Source of the DNA: Galbitalea sp036271875 | GTDB lineage: Bacteria > Actinomycetota > Actinomycetes > Actinomycetales > Microbacteriaceae | Length of the DNA stretch: 64,000 bases | Direction: 5' to 3' | NCBI GenBank assembly: GCA_036271875.1 | Contig: DATAZU010000026.1 | Span: forward strand, 1-64,000 | In this document: positions 25,884 through 35,326 of the stretch, piece by piece | How the letters are laid out: each line of letters begins with the position of its first letter | Position numbering within the stretch: position 1 is the stretch's first letter | The notes under the pieces: model-generated | Told to the model about the DNA's origin: nothing | What the model saw: the letters and a program-made list of their open reading frames with translations, nothing else | Database searches by the model: none | Program-made: the position numbers and the translations under genes

Positions 25884-26908
25884 TTGGAACTCCCCACTGA
25901 ACGTGAACGTGACTTTCGAAGGCTATTGAGGAACAGGGCGCGGTCGAGGGCGATCGCGCCGACGATGAAGACGCCGGTCACGGCCTGCTGCCAAAGGCTG
26001 GGAATGCCGACGGCATTAAGGGCGCTCGAGATGGTCTGTAGCAGAAGGGCGCCGAGTGCGACGCCCCAGATCGTGCCCGATCCGCCGAGGATGGCGACTC
26101 CACCCACGACGGCCGCCGCCACGGCCTGCAGTTCATACCCGGAGCCGACCTGCGAATCTACGCTCGCATAGGCCGCGAGGTAGATGACTCCGGCGAGACC
26201 GGTGAGCGTTCCGCTGATGACGAAGGTGGTCAGCACAAGCTTGCGGGTCGGCAGTCCATAGAGGATCGCGGCATCCGGATCGGAACCGACAGCGTAGAAC
26301 TCGCGACCGGTGCGACGGTTGCGCATGAACCACGCCGTGATCAACACGACAACAACGGCAACGATCATCACGTACGGGATACTGCCGAGCTGGTCGACCC
26401 CGAAGTTCTCGAAGCTCTGTGGCAACTGCGACGGCACGATGTTGTTACTGCCGACCCAGAGAACGTCGATCCCGCGGTATGCGTAAAGGGTGCCCAGCGT
26501 GATGATCAGCGACGGCACCTTGAAGAATGCGACAAGGAGGCCGTTGATCATTCCCATAATCGCGCCAAGAAAGACCGTCAGCAACACGACGATGATGATC
26601 GGGATGGCAGGGTACGTCGACAGCAGGTAGCCGGCAAAGTATGCAGTGAGGCCGAGCGTCGAGCCGACCGAGAGGTCGATATTCCTCGTAATGATGACAA
26701 TGCCCTCGCCGACGGCGATGAGGATCAGCACGGATGGCGTGCGAAGGAATTCGCGCCAGCCGTCGGGGGAGAACAGGAAGGTCGGGTGGGCGGATGTTGT
26801 GAAGGCAAGGATCACCACAAGCACGATGACGATGCTGAGCTCACGGGACTTAGCGATGGCTTTCAGCCATTCCGGCGCGCCACGGCGAGTTGGTGTTTGG
26901 GTGCTCAC
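25880..26908 (-). CDS. CUT2 sugar ABC transporter permease (RhaP-like)
   Basis: This 342-aa RbsC-family permease is the paralogue of its downstream neighbour. Landmarks are RNIDLSVGSTLGLTAYFAG near 75-93, KVPSLIITLGTLYAYRGIDVLW and ELQAVAAAVVGGVAILGGSGTIWGVALGA near 264-292. It overlaps both the ATPase gene upstream and the second permease downstream by four bases. Heterodimeric permeases are usual in rhamnose and AI-2 type CUT2 importers, whereas ribose importers often use one. Confidence 0.92.
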   Translation of the reverse strand: MSTQTPTRRGAPEWLKAIAKSRELSIVIVLVVILAFTTSAHPTFLFSPDGWREFLRTPSVLILIAVGEGIVIITRNIDLSVGSTLGLTAYFAGYLLSTYPAIPIIIVVLLTVFLGAIMGMINGLLVAFFKVPSLIITLGTLYAYRGIDVLWVGSNNIVPSQLPQSFENFGVDQLGSIPYVMIVAVVVVLITAWFMRNRRTGREFYAVGSDPDAAILYGLPTRKLVLTTFVISGTLTGLAGVIYLAAYASVDSQVGSGYELQAVAAAVVGGVAILGGSGTIWGVALGALLLQTISSALNAVGIPSLWQQAVTGVFIVGAIALDRALFLNSLRKSRSRSVGSSK

Positions 26909-28425
26909 GCTGTCACTCCTGCCGCGTGGGTTGCCGCGAACATCACCGACTCCGCAGTCGCTTCCGCTCGGTCAATCTGGGCGGTCAGGCGGCCTTCGCG
27001 GATGACCAGAACCCGGTCTGCCATACCGAGGACCTCGGGCAGCTCGGAGGAGATCATCAATACGGCGAGACCGTCGGCCGCCAGCTCGGAAATCAACCGA
27101 TGCACCTCTGCTTTGGTCCCGACGTCAATCCCGCGGGTCGGTTCGTCGATGATGAGCAGCTTCGGTTTGGTTGCGAGCCACTTGGCGAGGACGACCTTCT
27201 GCTGGTTTCCCCCGCTCAACATCACGACATCGGTGTCGAGCGCGCGGGTCTTCACCTGCAGGCGTCCGGCCCAGTTCTTTGCGGCGGCCTCCTCCATGCC
27301 GGAGGTTAGGAACCCAAACTTGCTGAGGGAATTGCGGATGGCGAGCGTGATATTGCGCTGGACGCCGGCGTTCATCACGAGGCCCTGGTTGCGACGATCC
27401 TCGGGGACGAGTGCCATTCCGAACTTCTCGGCGGCTGTCGGTCGGTGCCTCGGCACCCTGGTGCCGTTGATGGTGACTCTTCCGGAGTCGTATCTGTCGA
27501 CTCCGAAGATGGCACGCGCGATCTCGCTCCGACCCGCGCCGACAAGCCCCGCGAGACAGGCGATTTCGCCCGCACGCACAGTAAAGGAAATGCCTTCGAA
27601 GATGCCTGCCGTTGTCAGGTCCGCTACCTCGAGCACGACCTCGCCGATCTTGGCCTCCTGCTTGGGGAACAGATTGCCGACGCTACGGCCCACCATCTTG
27701 CGAATGATCTCGTCTTCGGTGACATCTCGGATCGAGTCGGTTGAGATGTATGCACCGTCACGCATGACCGTGATGGTGTCGCACAGCGAGAACACTTCGT
27801 CGAAGCGGTGTGAGATGAAGACGATGCCCTTGCCCTCGTCGCGCAGCGATCTCGCGATGCCCATTAGGCGCTCGACTTCGACGCCGCTCAGGGCCGCTGT
27901 CGGCTCGTCCATGATCAGGACGGCGGCATTGAGCGAGATGGACTTGGCGATCTCCACGATCTGCTGATCGGCGATCGACAAACCGCGAACGAGGCGATCG
28001 GGGTCCAGCGGCACGCCGAGACGCTCGGTCAACGCGCGCGCCTCCCTGCGCATCCTCGCGCGGTCAAGTCCGATGCGGTTGTAGTATTGGCGGCCGATGA
28101 ATATGTTCTCGGTCACGGACAGGTCGGGGAAGAGCGTTGGCTCCTGGTAGACGACGGCAATGCCTGCCTCCTTGGCCGCGGCCGTTGAATGGAAGTCGAC
28201 CGAAGCTCCCTTGAACAGGAACTCCCCGCCGTCACGCGTCTGCAGGCCCCCGATGATCTTGACGAGAGTCGACTTTCCCGCACCGTTCTCGCCGACAAGC
28301 GCGTGAATGGATCCACCCTCGAGACGCAGGGTGCCGGAACTCAGTGCCGCGACAGCACCAAAGTTCTTGGTGACGTTCGTCAGCTCAAGCAGCGGAGGGG
28401 ACGCTGTCCCGGGTTCGTTTGCCAA
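26905..28425 (-). CDS. rhaT: CUT2 sugar ABC transporter ATP-binding protein, two nucleotide-binding domains (RhaT-like)
   Basis: This 506-aa double ATPase powers the sugar importer. The first domain has Walker A GENGAGKST near residues 45-53 and signature LSIADQQIVEIAKSI, with Walker B VLIMDEPTAAL. The second domain has a degenerate Walker A (GLVGAGRSEIARA) and a clear LSGGNQQKVVLAKWLATKPKLLIIDEPT. Such asymmetry is normal for RbsA-type proteins. The gene follows the DUF4432 gene by 12 bases and is coupled to the permeases. Confidence 0.93.
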   Translation of the reverse strand: MANEPGTASPPLLELTNVTKNFGAVAALSSGTLRLEGGSIHALVGENGAGKSTLVKIIGGLQTRDGGEFLFKGASVDFHSTAAAKEAGIAVVYQEPTLFPDLSVTENIFIGRQYYNRIGLDRARMRREARALTERLGVPLDPDRLVRGLSIADQQIVEIAKSISLNAAVLIMDEPTAALSGVEVERLMGIARSLRDEGKGIVFISHRFDEVFSLCDTITVMRDGAYISTDSIRDVTEDEIIRKMVGRSVGNLFPKQEAKIGEVVLEVADLTTAGIFEGISFTVRAGEIACLAGLVGAGRSEIARAIFGVDRYDSGRVTINGTRVPRHRPTAAEKFGMALVPEDRRNQGLVMNAGVQRNITLAIRNSLSKFGFLTSGMEEAAAKNWAGRLQVKTRALDTDVVMLSGGNQQKVVLAKWLATKPKLLIIDEPTRGIDVGTKAEVHRLISELAADGLAVLMISSELPEVLGMADRVLVIREGRLTAQIDRAEATAESVMFAATHAAGVTA

Positions 28426-28437
28426 CGCCTTCTCCTC

Positions 28438-29436
28438 TTAGATCCGGCCGAATTCGAAAGACACCTGGTAGCTCACACTCTCGCGCGACTCCAGCACTGG
28501 CAGGCGCCCCGATGCGCGCGCGGCCGCGCGGCCGTTGATCTCGGGCGTGTTTGCCGGCTCAAGCCCGAGCACGTAGTGACCGACGCTGGTCATCTTCCAT
28601 TGGAAGATCGCGGGTAGTGTCTCGACCCCATAGCGCAGCGTGAACTGGATTCCGAGCTTCGGATTGGTGACTCGGGCGATGCCCTCGCCCCCGTCGTGGA
28701 CGAAAACCTGCTCCCGGAATCCTGGGACGGGAGGTGTGATGTCGTTCCGGGTGTCGAAGCCGGCAGCGGCATCGGGGTCACGTGGCGAAACACTCGCAGC
28801 CGGGATTTCCACCGTGACGCTTTCGTCGAGCAACGGCCATCCTACGTTTACGTGGTACAGCACCATATGCGGGCTCGCAGTGGCCCCCTCGTTGGTTACG
28901 GTGTCCCGAACCGTGATTGAGGTGGACCCGACGGCCGATGAGATCTCGCGGTTGAGCACCAGGTTCTCGCCGAATACGCGCGTCTGGCGCACGGTGCCTG
29001 CCACCGTCAGCTCCCCCGCCGTCGCCTCAGAACGGGTTACTCGAGCGGGCACCGCACCGATGCGGCCGTGCATCGGAAGCGCGCCGTCCTCCTCTTCGCC
29101 GTCGGGACCGAAGGTGTCGAGTCCGCAGGTTGCGAGAAGGCCACCGCCGAAGGTGCGGAGCCAGCCACGGCCCTGTGGTTCGGCAAAGTGCGAATCGGCG
29201 ATGCCGGTCGACGAGATCCAGGCCAACGGGATGCCATCGAGCGTTGCCGCGCCGAGGTCAAGAGCGCGATCGGGGTGGATGTCGTACTCAAGGCCACCGC
29301 CGGTGATGACCCGAAGGCGTCGAGCGCCACGCGACATCCCCTCCGCGTCGACGAAGCTGTCGACGCGGGCAATCTGATCGAGTGATCCCACCCGGTCAAG
29401 CGCTTCGGCCATGGGCCGACCGAAGATGTTAGCCAA
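28438..29436 (-). CDS. DUF4432-family aldose 1-epimerase-like protein
   Basis: This 332-aa galactose-mutarotase-like beta-sandwich protein is of the DUF4432 group. Recognisable are RRLRVITGGGLEYDIHPDRALDLGAA near 38-63, FGGGLLATCGLDTFGP near 97-112, and the candidate catalytic histidine in HMVLYHVNVGWPLLD and glutamate in LGLEPANTP. No separate RhaM/RhaU-type mutarotase is present in the region, so this protein could supply the anomer conversion for imported rhamnose. It overlaps the upstream cupin gene by 8 bases. Confidence 0.85.
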   Translation of the reverse strand: MANIFGRPMAEALDRVGSLDQIARVDSFVDAEGMSRGARRLRVITGGGLEYDIHPDRALDLGAATLDGIPLAWISSTGIADSHFAEPQGRGWLRTFGGGLLATCGLDTFGPDGEEEDGALPMHGRIGAVPARVTRSEATAGELTVAGTVRQTRVFGENLVLNREISSAVGSTSITVRDTVTNEGATASPHMVLYHVNVGWPLLDESVTVEIPAASVSPRDPDAAAGFDTRNDITPPVPGFREQVFVHDGGEGIARVTNPKLGIQFTLRYGVETLPAIFQWKMTSVGHYVLGLEPANTPEINGRAAARASGRLPVLESRESVSYQVSFEFGRI

Positions 29437-30670
29437 TGGTCCCGAGTTCCGTGTTGCCTGGACCGAAGTGCTTAAGGATGACCATCGGGTCGGTCAAGCT
29501 GTTGTTGGTGATCTTCACGCCGGCGACCGCCGTCGGCTGCGCGACGAAAAATTCGTCTTCGCTCAGTTGGCCGAAGCGAATGGTTGTTGCCGCGGCGGCG
29601 TCGTGGACGCCGAAGGTGCCATGACCCTGCACGACAATCGCGCCGTACGCGTCGGTGTCTGTGATGGTGACGGTGTGTCCCGGAGCGACGGTGAGTTCCT
29701 TGGCGCTGAAGGAGTTGGAGCGGAAGACGATCCACTTCTCGACGTACGCACCGCCGCCGTCTGCGATCGACGCGTCCGTCTCGTACGGACGCAGGAATCG
29801 GTTGCGAACGAACAGCGGGTCGACGTTCTTCTCCCAGTCGAGCAGGTCGATGATGAAATCGAGGTCGCCGACGTGGTCTTGAGGCACATCCTTCCAGAGC
29901 AGCTCCTCGGGGACCTCCCTGTTATTACTCCACGATTCGCACATACTGAACACGTCACAAGCGACCTGCGGCTCGTAGGTGCAAATACTGCCCGGTGCGT
30001 GGAGGACGCCGGAAGGGATGTCCCATCCGGTGCCCAGCTGAGTGCGGTAGCCGAGGGCGAGGTCGGTGATGCGGTTGTCGCCGCCATTGCCGAATCGGGC
30101 GAGGCGCTCGCGGATTTGGTCCTTGGTTGTCTCCGGCTGGAGCCCCAGAAAGGAGATGGACTGTTCGCCCAGGTAATTGTTCATCTGCGGCGAGTAGTAG
30201 TACGCCTCCGGCTTTCCCGGCTTGCCGACGAGGGCGGCCTTTTCATCCGAGTGGTGAACGTGGAATGGGAGCGGCTGCAGGTTGTCGTAGAACTTGGAGT
30301 ACATGGTCCAGCGGCCGTGAGAGTTCCACAGCCGATCCCCGATGATGTCGCTCTTATGGTGGCCAACAAACTCGTCGAGCGGGAGCAGTGTGCCGTCCGG
30401 GTCGACAACCAGGCTCAGCCCCTCATATGGGCCGGTGAGCGGACCGTTGTCTGCACGCACCGGGGACGCGAGCCAACGCTCGTCGATGCCACCGCGATCC
30501 TGGGCAAAGGGGAAGTAATCATCCGGGTGAAGACGGATGCGACGCCCAGGCGTGCAGAATGCCCGGGGCACCCAGGCCGGGGCGAGCCTCACGACGCCCT
30601 TGCCGGCATCGAGCGCGCGATCCATGCCGCTCGCCGATGACTTGACGGTGGAATAAGCCTCAACGGCCAT
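29429..30670 (-). CDS. Cupin-fold, phosphomannose-isomerase-like protein
   Basis: This 413-aa protein resembles class I mannose-6-phosphate isomerase-like proteins found in sugar operons. The metal-binding signature HVHHSDEKAA is at residues 137-146 with a further cluster WDIPSGVLHAPGS near 214-226. The C-terminal half is a second cupin-like beta region (VAPGHTVTITDTDAYGAIVVQGHG). It is the first gene of the long minus-strand operon leading to the importer, with an RBS-like AAGGAAG before the start. Its reaction is probably an aldose/ketose isomerisation; the substrate is not known. Confidence 0.75.
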   Translation of the reverse strand: MAVEAYSTVKSSASGMDRALDAGKGVVRLAPAWVPRAFCTPGRRIRLHPDDYFPFAQDRGGIDERWLASPVRADNGPLTGPYEGLSLVVDPDGTLLPLDEFVGHHKSDIIGDRLWNSHGRWTMYSKFYDNLQPLPFHVHHSDEKAALVGKPGKPEAYYYSPQMNNYLGEQSISFLGLQPETTKDQIRERLARFGNGGDNRITDLALGYRTQLGTGWDIPSGVLHAPGSICTYEPQVACDVFSMCESWSNNREVPEELLWKDVPQDHVGDLDFIIDLLDWEKNVDPLFVRNRFLRPYETDASIADGGGAYVEKWIVFRSNSFSAKELTVAPGHTVTITDTDAYGAIVVQGHGTFGVHDAAAATTIRFGQLSEDEFFVAQPTAVAGVKITNNSLTDPMVILKHFGPGNTELGTIG

Positions 30671-30730
30671 CTACGACTTCCTTTATCCGGTGCCGCAAAC
30701 AACTCGGGCGGCATTGCCTCAACGTGTGAA

Positions 30731-30745
30731 CGGTTCATTGAACCG
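30731..30745 (-). promoter_or_regulatory. LacI-type palindromic operator CGGTTCATTGAACCG
   Basis: A perfect 15-base palindrome (7-base arms around one T) lies about 60 bases upstream of the cupin gene, at the head of the importer operon. It also lies in the region shared with the divergent DeoR gene. Its size and symmetry fit a LacI-family site; the LacI protein at 22504-23511 is the likely partner. Confidence 0.6.
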
Positions 30746-30893
30746 GCTGAAGGAAACCTAGCACGGTGCATTTGCGAGGTCAATCAACAAATTGCAACAT
30801 TTCGATTTGCCCGCGATTTCATGGGATTTTTAGATTAGAATGTTAACTACTGTATAAACATAACAAATTGAATCAACCCGGGATGGGAGCATC

Positions 30894-31655
30894 GTGGCCA
30901 CTACAAGTACGCCGGATTCCGAGGAACGAAAGAAATCCCTCCTCGCCGCACTCAAGCGGGATAACGTCATCCGTCTTGCCGCCGCGGCGGAGGATCTCGC
31001 GGTCTCGACGATGACGATCCGACGGGATCTCGAAGAACTCGAGGAAGAGGGGCACCTGCGCCGGGTCCGGGGCGGGGCGGTATCCGTCATCGGGCCGCGA
31101 CCGTTCAGTGAGCGTCGCGCGGTTCGCTTGCGTGCAAAGGAGATCATCGCCGAGAAGGCGCTTGCCTTCGTCCCACGCATCGGCTCGATCGCGCTCGATG
31201 CGTCGACCACGGTCGGCATCCTCGGCATGAAACTTGGGGCACGGTCGGGCCTCACCATCGCGACCAACTCGTACCAGACCTTCTCGACCACCAAAGGCAT
31301 CCCCGGCGTTAAGTCGATCCTGGTTGGCGGCGAATCGGAGGAGACAACGGACAGTCTGGTCGGGCCCATCGCCACTCGCGCCGCCGCGTCCCTGAGGTAC
31401 ACGCGGTTCTTCGCGTCATGCAGCGCAGTTGACAACGAGTACGGAACATCAGAGGTGTCGTTGCCGGAGGCAGAGGTGAAGCGCACCTTTCGCGGGGTGT
31501 CCAAGGAGCTGGTGCTGTGCATCGATTCGTCCAAGTTCCAGCAGCAGGCCGTCGCCGCCGCTTTCGCCCTGGGCGAGGCCGCCGTGATGATCACCGAGCT
31601 CGAGCCGGCCGACCGACGACTCGACGAGTTTCGCGGACTGATCGAACTGCGTTAG
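30894..31655 (+). CDS. DeoR/GlpR-family transcriptional regulator
   Basis: This 253-aa regulator has an N-terminal DeoR helix-turn-helix (SLLAALKRDNVIRLAAAAEDLAVSTMTIRRDLEELE, residues about 14-49). The C-terminal sugar-phosphate-sensing domain has IALDASTTVGILG, ATNSYQTFS and ELVLCIDSSKF. The GTG start has GGGATGGGAG upstream. It is divergent from the importer operon and 116 bases before the aldolase/kinase genes, so it is placed to control either. Rhizobial rhamnose operons also use a DeoR-type RhaR, which supports a role in rhamnose control. Confidence 0.92.
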   Translation: MATTSTPDSEERKKSLLAALKRDNVIRLAAAAEDLAVSTMTIRRDLEELEEEGHLRRVRGGAVSVIGPRPFSERRAVRLRAKEIIAEKALAFVPRIGSIALDASTTVGILGMKLGARSGLTIATNSYQTFSTTKGIPGVKSILVGGESEETTDSLVGPIATRAAASLRYTRFFASCSAVDNEYGTSEVSLPEAEVKRTFRGVSKELVLCIDSSKFQQQAVAAAFALGEAAVMITELEPADRRLDEFRGLIELR

Positions 31656-31701
31656 GCAAACGCCTGTTGCACCCGTCAGTAACTTCTTGTTAGATTTCAC
31701 A

Positions 31702-31719
31702 CGTCCGAACGTTTGGACG
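31702..31719 (+). promoter_or_regulatory. Near-palindromic operator before the aldolase/kinase operon
   Basis: CGTCCGAACGTTTGGACG is an 18-base palindrome with a single mismatched pair. It lies 53-70 bases upstream of the fused aldolase gene. It could be an operator for the DeoR protein or for one of the nearby LacI proteins. It differs from the CGGTTCA palindrome of the importer operon. Confidence 0.55.
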
Positions 31720-31771
31720 ACTGAAGAGCCCTAGGACGTGTGCTGCCATCCGAAGGTCGAGGACGGAGAGC

Positions 31772-33802
31772 ATGAGCGCTGTATCAGATCTAGTCGCCCG
31801 GAGTAATCGGCTGGGCTCAGATCCCAGGATCACCAACTATGCCGGCGGCAACACCTCGGCAAAGGGGACGGTCAAGGACCCGGTAACGGGCGAAGACGTG
31901 ACGCTGCTTTGGGTCAAGGGCTCCGGTGGTGACCTCGGTACTCTCACCGAGGAAGGGCTCGCGGTGCTTCGCCTCGACCGACTACGGGCGCTTCCGAACA
32001 TCTACAAGGGCCTCGAGTACGAAGACGAGATGGTCGCCGCACTCGACTACTGTGCGTTCGGATCGAAAGGCGCTGCGCCCTCCATCGACACCTTCATGCA
32101 CGGACTCGTTGGCGCGGCTCACGTCGACCACCTTCACCCCGACTCAGGCATCGCGATCGCGACCTCCGCTGACGGTGAGAAGATCACGAGGAAGGCCTTC
32201 GGCAACAAAGTCGTCTGGGTCCCGTGGCGTCGTCCCGGCATCCAGCTCGGTCTCGACATCTCCGCGACCAAGCAAGCCAATCCGGACGCGATCGGCTGCA
32301 TTCTCGGTGGCCACGGCATCACTGCGTGGGGCAGGACAAGTGCTGAAGCGGAGACGAACAGTCGGTGGATCATCGACACCGCCCAGGCATACATCGACAA
32401 GCAGGGCAAGAAGAATCCCTTCGGAGCGATCGTCAAGAAGAACGTGGCGCTGCCCAAAGCGGAGCGCCTCGCGCGTGCCGCGGTCCTGACCGCCACCATT
32501 CGCTCGATCGCGAGCCAGGACAAGCCCATGGTCGGCCACTTCACCGACTCTGATGCCGTGCTCGATTTCTTGTCCGCCGCGAAGGCGCCCGAGCTGGCAA
32601 ACCTGGGCACGAGCTGCCCCGACCATTTCCTGCGCACCAAGGTCAAGCCTCTCCTGCTCGACCTTCCGGCGAACGCGCCGCTCGAAAGGCAGATCGAACG
32701 CCTGCATGAACTGCACCAGAAGTACCGCGAGGACTACACCGCGTACTACGCGCATAACGCGACGGCGACCAGCCCGGCGATGCGCGGCGCGGACCCGGCC
32801 ATCGTCCTCGTTCCCGGCGTCGGCATGTTCAGTTGGGGCGCGAACAAGCAGACCGCCCGCGTCGCCGGCGAGTTCTACGTCAACGCCATCAACGTGATGC
32901 GCGGCGCAGAGGCGATCTCGACCTACACCCCGATCTCGGATGCCGAAAAGTTCCGCATCGAATACTGGGAGCTGGAAGAGGCCAAGCTGCAGCGCATGCC
33001 CAAGCCCAAGCCGCTTTCCGGACGGATTGCGCTCGTAACGGGCGCGGCATCCGGAATCGGCAAGGCGATCGCTACGCGCCTCGCGGCCGAAGGCGCCTGC
33101 GTCGTCATCGCGGATCTCGACCTCGACAAGGCAACCGCTGCTGCGGCAGAACTCGGCACAACGGACGTCGCAGTCGGCGTCGCCGCCGATGTGACAAGGG
33201 AAGAACAGGTGCAGGCCGCCGTCGATGCAACGGTGCTCGCGTTCGGCGGACTCGACATCCTGGTCAATAACGCCGGCCTGTCGAAGTCTCAGTCGCTGCT
33301 CGAGACAACAACCGCAGACTGGGACCTGCAGCACAATGTCATGTCGCGCGGTTCGTTCCTCGCGTCGCGTTCCGCGGCAAAGGTTCTCCTCGAGCAGAAG
33401 CTCGGCGGCGACATCATCTACATCTCATCGAAGAACTCGATCTTCGCGGGCCCGAACAACATCGCGTACTCTGCGACCAAGGCCGACCAGTCGCACCAGG
33501 TGCGCCTGCTCGCCGCGGAGCTCGGTGAGTACGGGATCAAAGTCAACGGCATTAACCCCGACGGCGTCGTTCGCGGATCCGGTATCTTCTCCGGCGGTTG
33601 GGGCGCGGCGCGCGCGCAGGTGTATGGGGTGCCGGAATCGGAGCTCGGCCTGTACTACGCCCAGCGCACTCTGCTGAAGCGCGAAGTTCTCCCCGAGAAT
33701 GTCGCAAATGCGGTTTACGTGCTCTGCACCTCGGATCTCAGTCACACGACGGGTCTACACATCCCGGTTGACGCAGGCGTCGCGGCAGCTTTCCTGCGAT
33801 GA
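31772..33802 (+). CDS. rhaE: Bifunctional L-rhamnulose-1-phosphate aldolase / lactaldehyde dehydrogenase (RhaEW type)
   Basis: This 676-aa fusion has a class II aldolase domain in residues about 1-400, with zinc ligands in HVDHLHPD at 117-124 and a second site at GGHGITAWG. A short-chain dehydrogenase domain follows from about 410, with the Rossmann motif ALVTGAASGIGKA, NNAG, and the catalytic YSATK. Established work on the RhaEW/YuxG family shows it splits rhamnulose 1-phosphate to dihydroxyacetone phosphate and L-lactaldehyde and oxidises the latter to L-lactate. It overlaps the kinase gene by four bases. Confidence 0.93.
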   Translation: MSAVSDLVARSNRLGSDPRITNYAGGNTSAKGTVKDPVTGEDVTLLWVKGSGGDLGTLTEEGLAVLRLDRLRALPNIYKGLEYEDEMVAALDYCAFGSKGAAPSIDTFMHGLVGAAHVDHLHPDSGIAIATSADGEKITRKAFGNKVVWVPWRRPGIQLGLDISATKQANPDAIGCILGGHGITAWGRTSAEAETNSRWIIDTAQAYIDKQGKKNPFGAIVKKNVALPKAERLARAAVLTATIRSIASQDKPMVGHFTDSDAVLDFLSAAKAPELANLGTSCPDHFLRTKVKPLLLDLPANAPLERQIERLHELHQKYREDYTAYYAHNATATSPAMRGADPAIVLVPGVGMFSWGANKQTARVAGEFYVNAINVMRGAEAISTYTPISDAEKFRIEYWELEEAKLQRMPKPKPLSGRIALVTGAASGIGKAIATRLAAEGACVVIADLDLDKATAAAAELGTTDVAVGVAADVTREEQVQAAVDATVLAFGGLDILVNNAGLSKSQSLLETTTADWDLQHNVMSRGSFLASRSAAKVLLEQKLGGDIIYISSKNSIFAGPNNIAYSATKADQSHQVRLLAAELGEYGIKVNGINPDGVVRGSGIFSGGWGAARAQVYGVPESELGLYYAQRTLLKREVLPENVANAVYVLCTSDLSHTTGLHIPVDAGVAAAFLR

Positions 33803-35196
33803 CTCGGGTCAGCGTTGCGGCGGTCGACCTCGGAGCGACCAGTGGCCGCGTCATGGTCGGTCACGTCGGCCCAAACTCGTTCGAGCTAAACGCCGTTGCG
33901 CGCTTCCGAAACACGCCAATCCGTGAGAACGGTGAACTGCACTGGAATATGACCGGGCTCTACGGCAGCGTTCTCGAGGGCCTCGCGACTGCGCTCGCGG
34001 AGCAGCCAGAGCTCGCCAGCGTCGGGGTGGATTCGTGGGGGCTCGACTACGGGCTCATCCGGGACGGCGTCCTCTTACAGCAACCGTTCCACTATCGGGA
34101 CGACCGCACGCCGCGGGGCCTAGCGGAGGTTCGGCGCCACATCTCCGATGAGGAACTGTACGCCCACAACGGACTGCAGATCATGAGCATCAACTCGATC
34201 TACCAGCTATCGGTCGATCGCATGGACGGACGGCTGCAACCGACCGACACGGTGCTCCTCATTCCGGATGTGGTGACGCACCTGCTCACTGGCCAGTCGA
34301 TCGCCGAGCAGACGAATGCCTCGACCTCGGGGCTTCTGAACGTCACGAGCGGCAAGTGGGACGACGAGTTGATGCGGAAAATCGATCTCCCTCGAACCAT
34401 CCTGCCCGAACTGGTCGGTCCTGGCATCGCCATCGGTCCGGTGACCGACACTCGGCTTGCGAATGGCGCGCGGCTCACCCTCACCACCGTCGGATCGCAC
34501 GACACGGCCAGCGCAGTCGTCGCTGTGCCGGCGACCTCGCCGGACTTCGCGTACATCTCGTGCGGCACCTGGGGGCTGGTTGGCGTCGAGACGGAACATC
34601 CGGTGCTCACCAAGGAGGCGCTTGCCGCGCGCTTCACAAACGAAGGCGGAGTCGACGGCCGCGTCAGATTCCTGCATAACGTCATGGGCCTATGGATCCT
34701 GACCGAGACGATTCGCGGTTGGGGCGACGACCTCGCGCCCCTGCTCGCCGCCGCCCGCGATGTGAGCGAGAATGTCTCGATCTTCGATGTAGACGACGAA
34801 CGATTCCTGCCCCCGGGCGACATGCCGACGAGGATCGCGACGTCGCTCACGGAACGCGGCCTGCCCGTTCCGTCGTCCAAGGCCGAAATCGTGCGCACGA
34901 TCATCGAGAGTCTCGCGCAGGCGTTTGCCGATTCGGTGGCGAAAGCGAGCCGGCTCTCCGGCACTAAGGTTTCGGTAGTCCACCTGGTTGGCGGCGGCTC
35001 GCAGAACGAGCTGCTTTGCCAGTCGACGGCGGATCGCACCGGCCTTCCCGTGCTCGCGGGCCCGATGGAAGCAACGGCCATGGGCAATGTGCTCGTGCAG
35101 GCACGCGCGCTCGGCGCGACATCCCCTGGCCTCGACGGAATGCGCGCCCTTGTCGCCGCGAACTTCGCGCCGCGCAGGTACGTGCCGGCTTCGTAG
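33799..35196 (+). CDS. rhaB: Rhamnulokinase
   Basis: This 465-aa FGGY kinase would make L-rhamnulose 1-phosphate. The ATP site is AAVDLGATSGRVMVG at the N-terminus. SVGVDSWGLDYGLI and QIMSINSIYQL are typical of RhaB, as is ISCGTWGLVGVE. The C-terminal ATP motif is VHLVGGGSQNELLCQ near residue 397. ATGA overlap with the fused aldolase ensures co-translation. It completes the isomerase-kinase-aldolase route with RhaI at 17978. Confidence 0.95.
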   Translation: MTRVSVAAVDLGATSGRVMVGHVGPNSFELNAVARFRNTPIRENGELHWNMTGLYGSVLEGLATALAEQPELASVGVDSWGLDYGLIRDGVLLQQPFHYRDDRTPRGLAEVRRHISDEELYAHNGLQIMSINSIYQLSVDRMDGRLQPTDTVLLIPDVVTHLLTGQSIAEQTNASTSGLLNVTSGKWDDELMRKIDLPRTILPELVGPGIAIGPVTDTRLANGARLTLTTVGSHDTASAVVAVPATSPDFAYISCGTWGLVGVETEHPVLTKEALAARFTNEGGVDGRVRFLHNVMGLWILTETIRGWGDDLAPLLAAARDVSENVSIFDVDDERFLPPGDMPTRIATSLTERGLPVPSSKAEIVRTIIESLAQAFADSVAKASRLSGTKVSVVHLVGGGSQNELLCQSTADRTGLPVLAGPMEATAMGNVLVQARALGATSPGLDGMRALVAANFAPRRYVPAS

Positions 35197-35326
35197 TTCA
35201 CCCCGTCCTCGCGCTCGCGTCGGCTCTCGTCCTCGCTAGGCGGGCCCTCATGAGCGTCTTGTCGACAGCGTGGCAAGTGGTTTGACCTTGGCGTCGAGTC
35301 GAATCATCTGCCGACGAGCACAATTG

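Noticed and set aside
26786..27967. Plus-strand open frame (393 codons) opposite the sugar importer ATPase
   Set aside because: Ser/Arg/Pro-rich antisense frame with no motif; the ATPase frame is unmistakable.
29411..30640. Long open frame on the plus strand (409 codons) opposite the cupin gene
   Set aside because: It is antisense to a clearly conserved gene, has no recognisable domain and its composition (Val/Arg/Asp-rich) is that of a complementary frame in high-GC DNA.
32144..33334. Minus-strand open frame (396 codons) opposite the fused aldolase/dehydrogenase
   Set aside because: Antisense shadow; the opposite frame has all catalytic motifs of two families.
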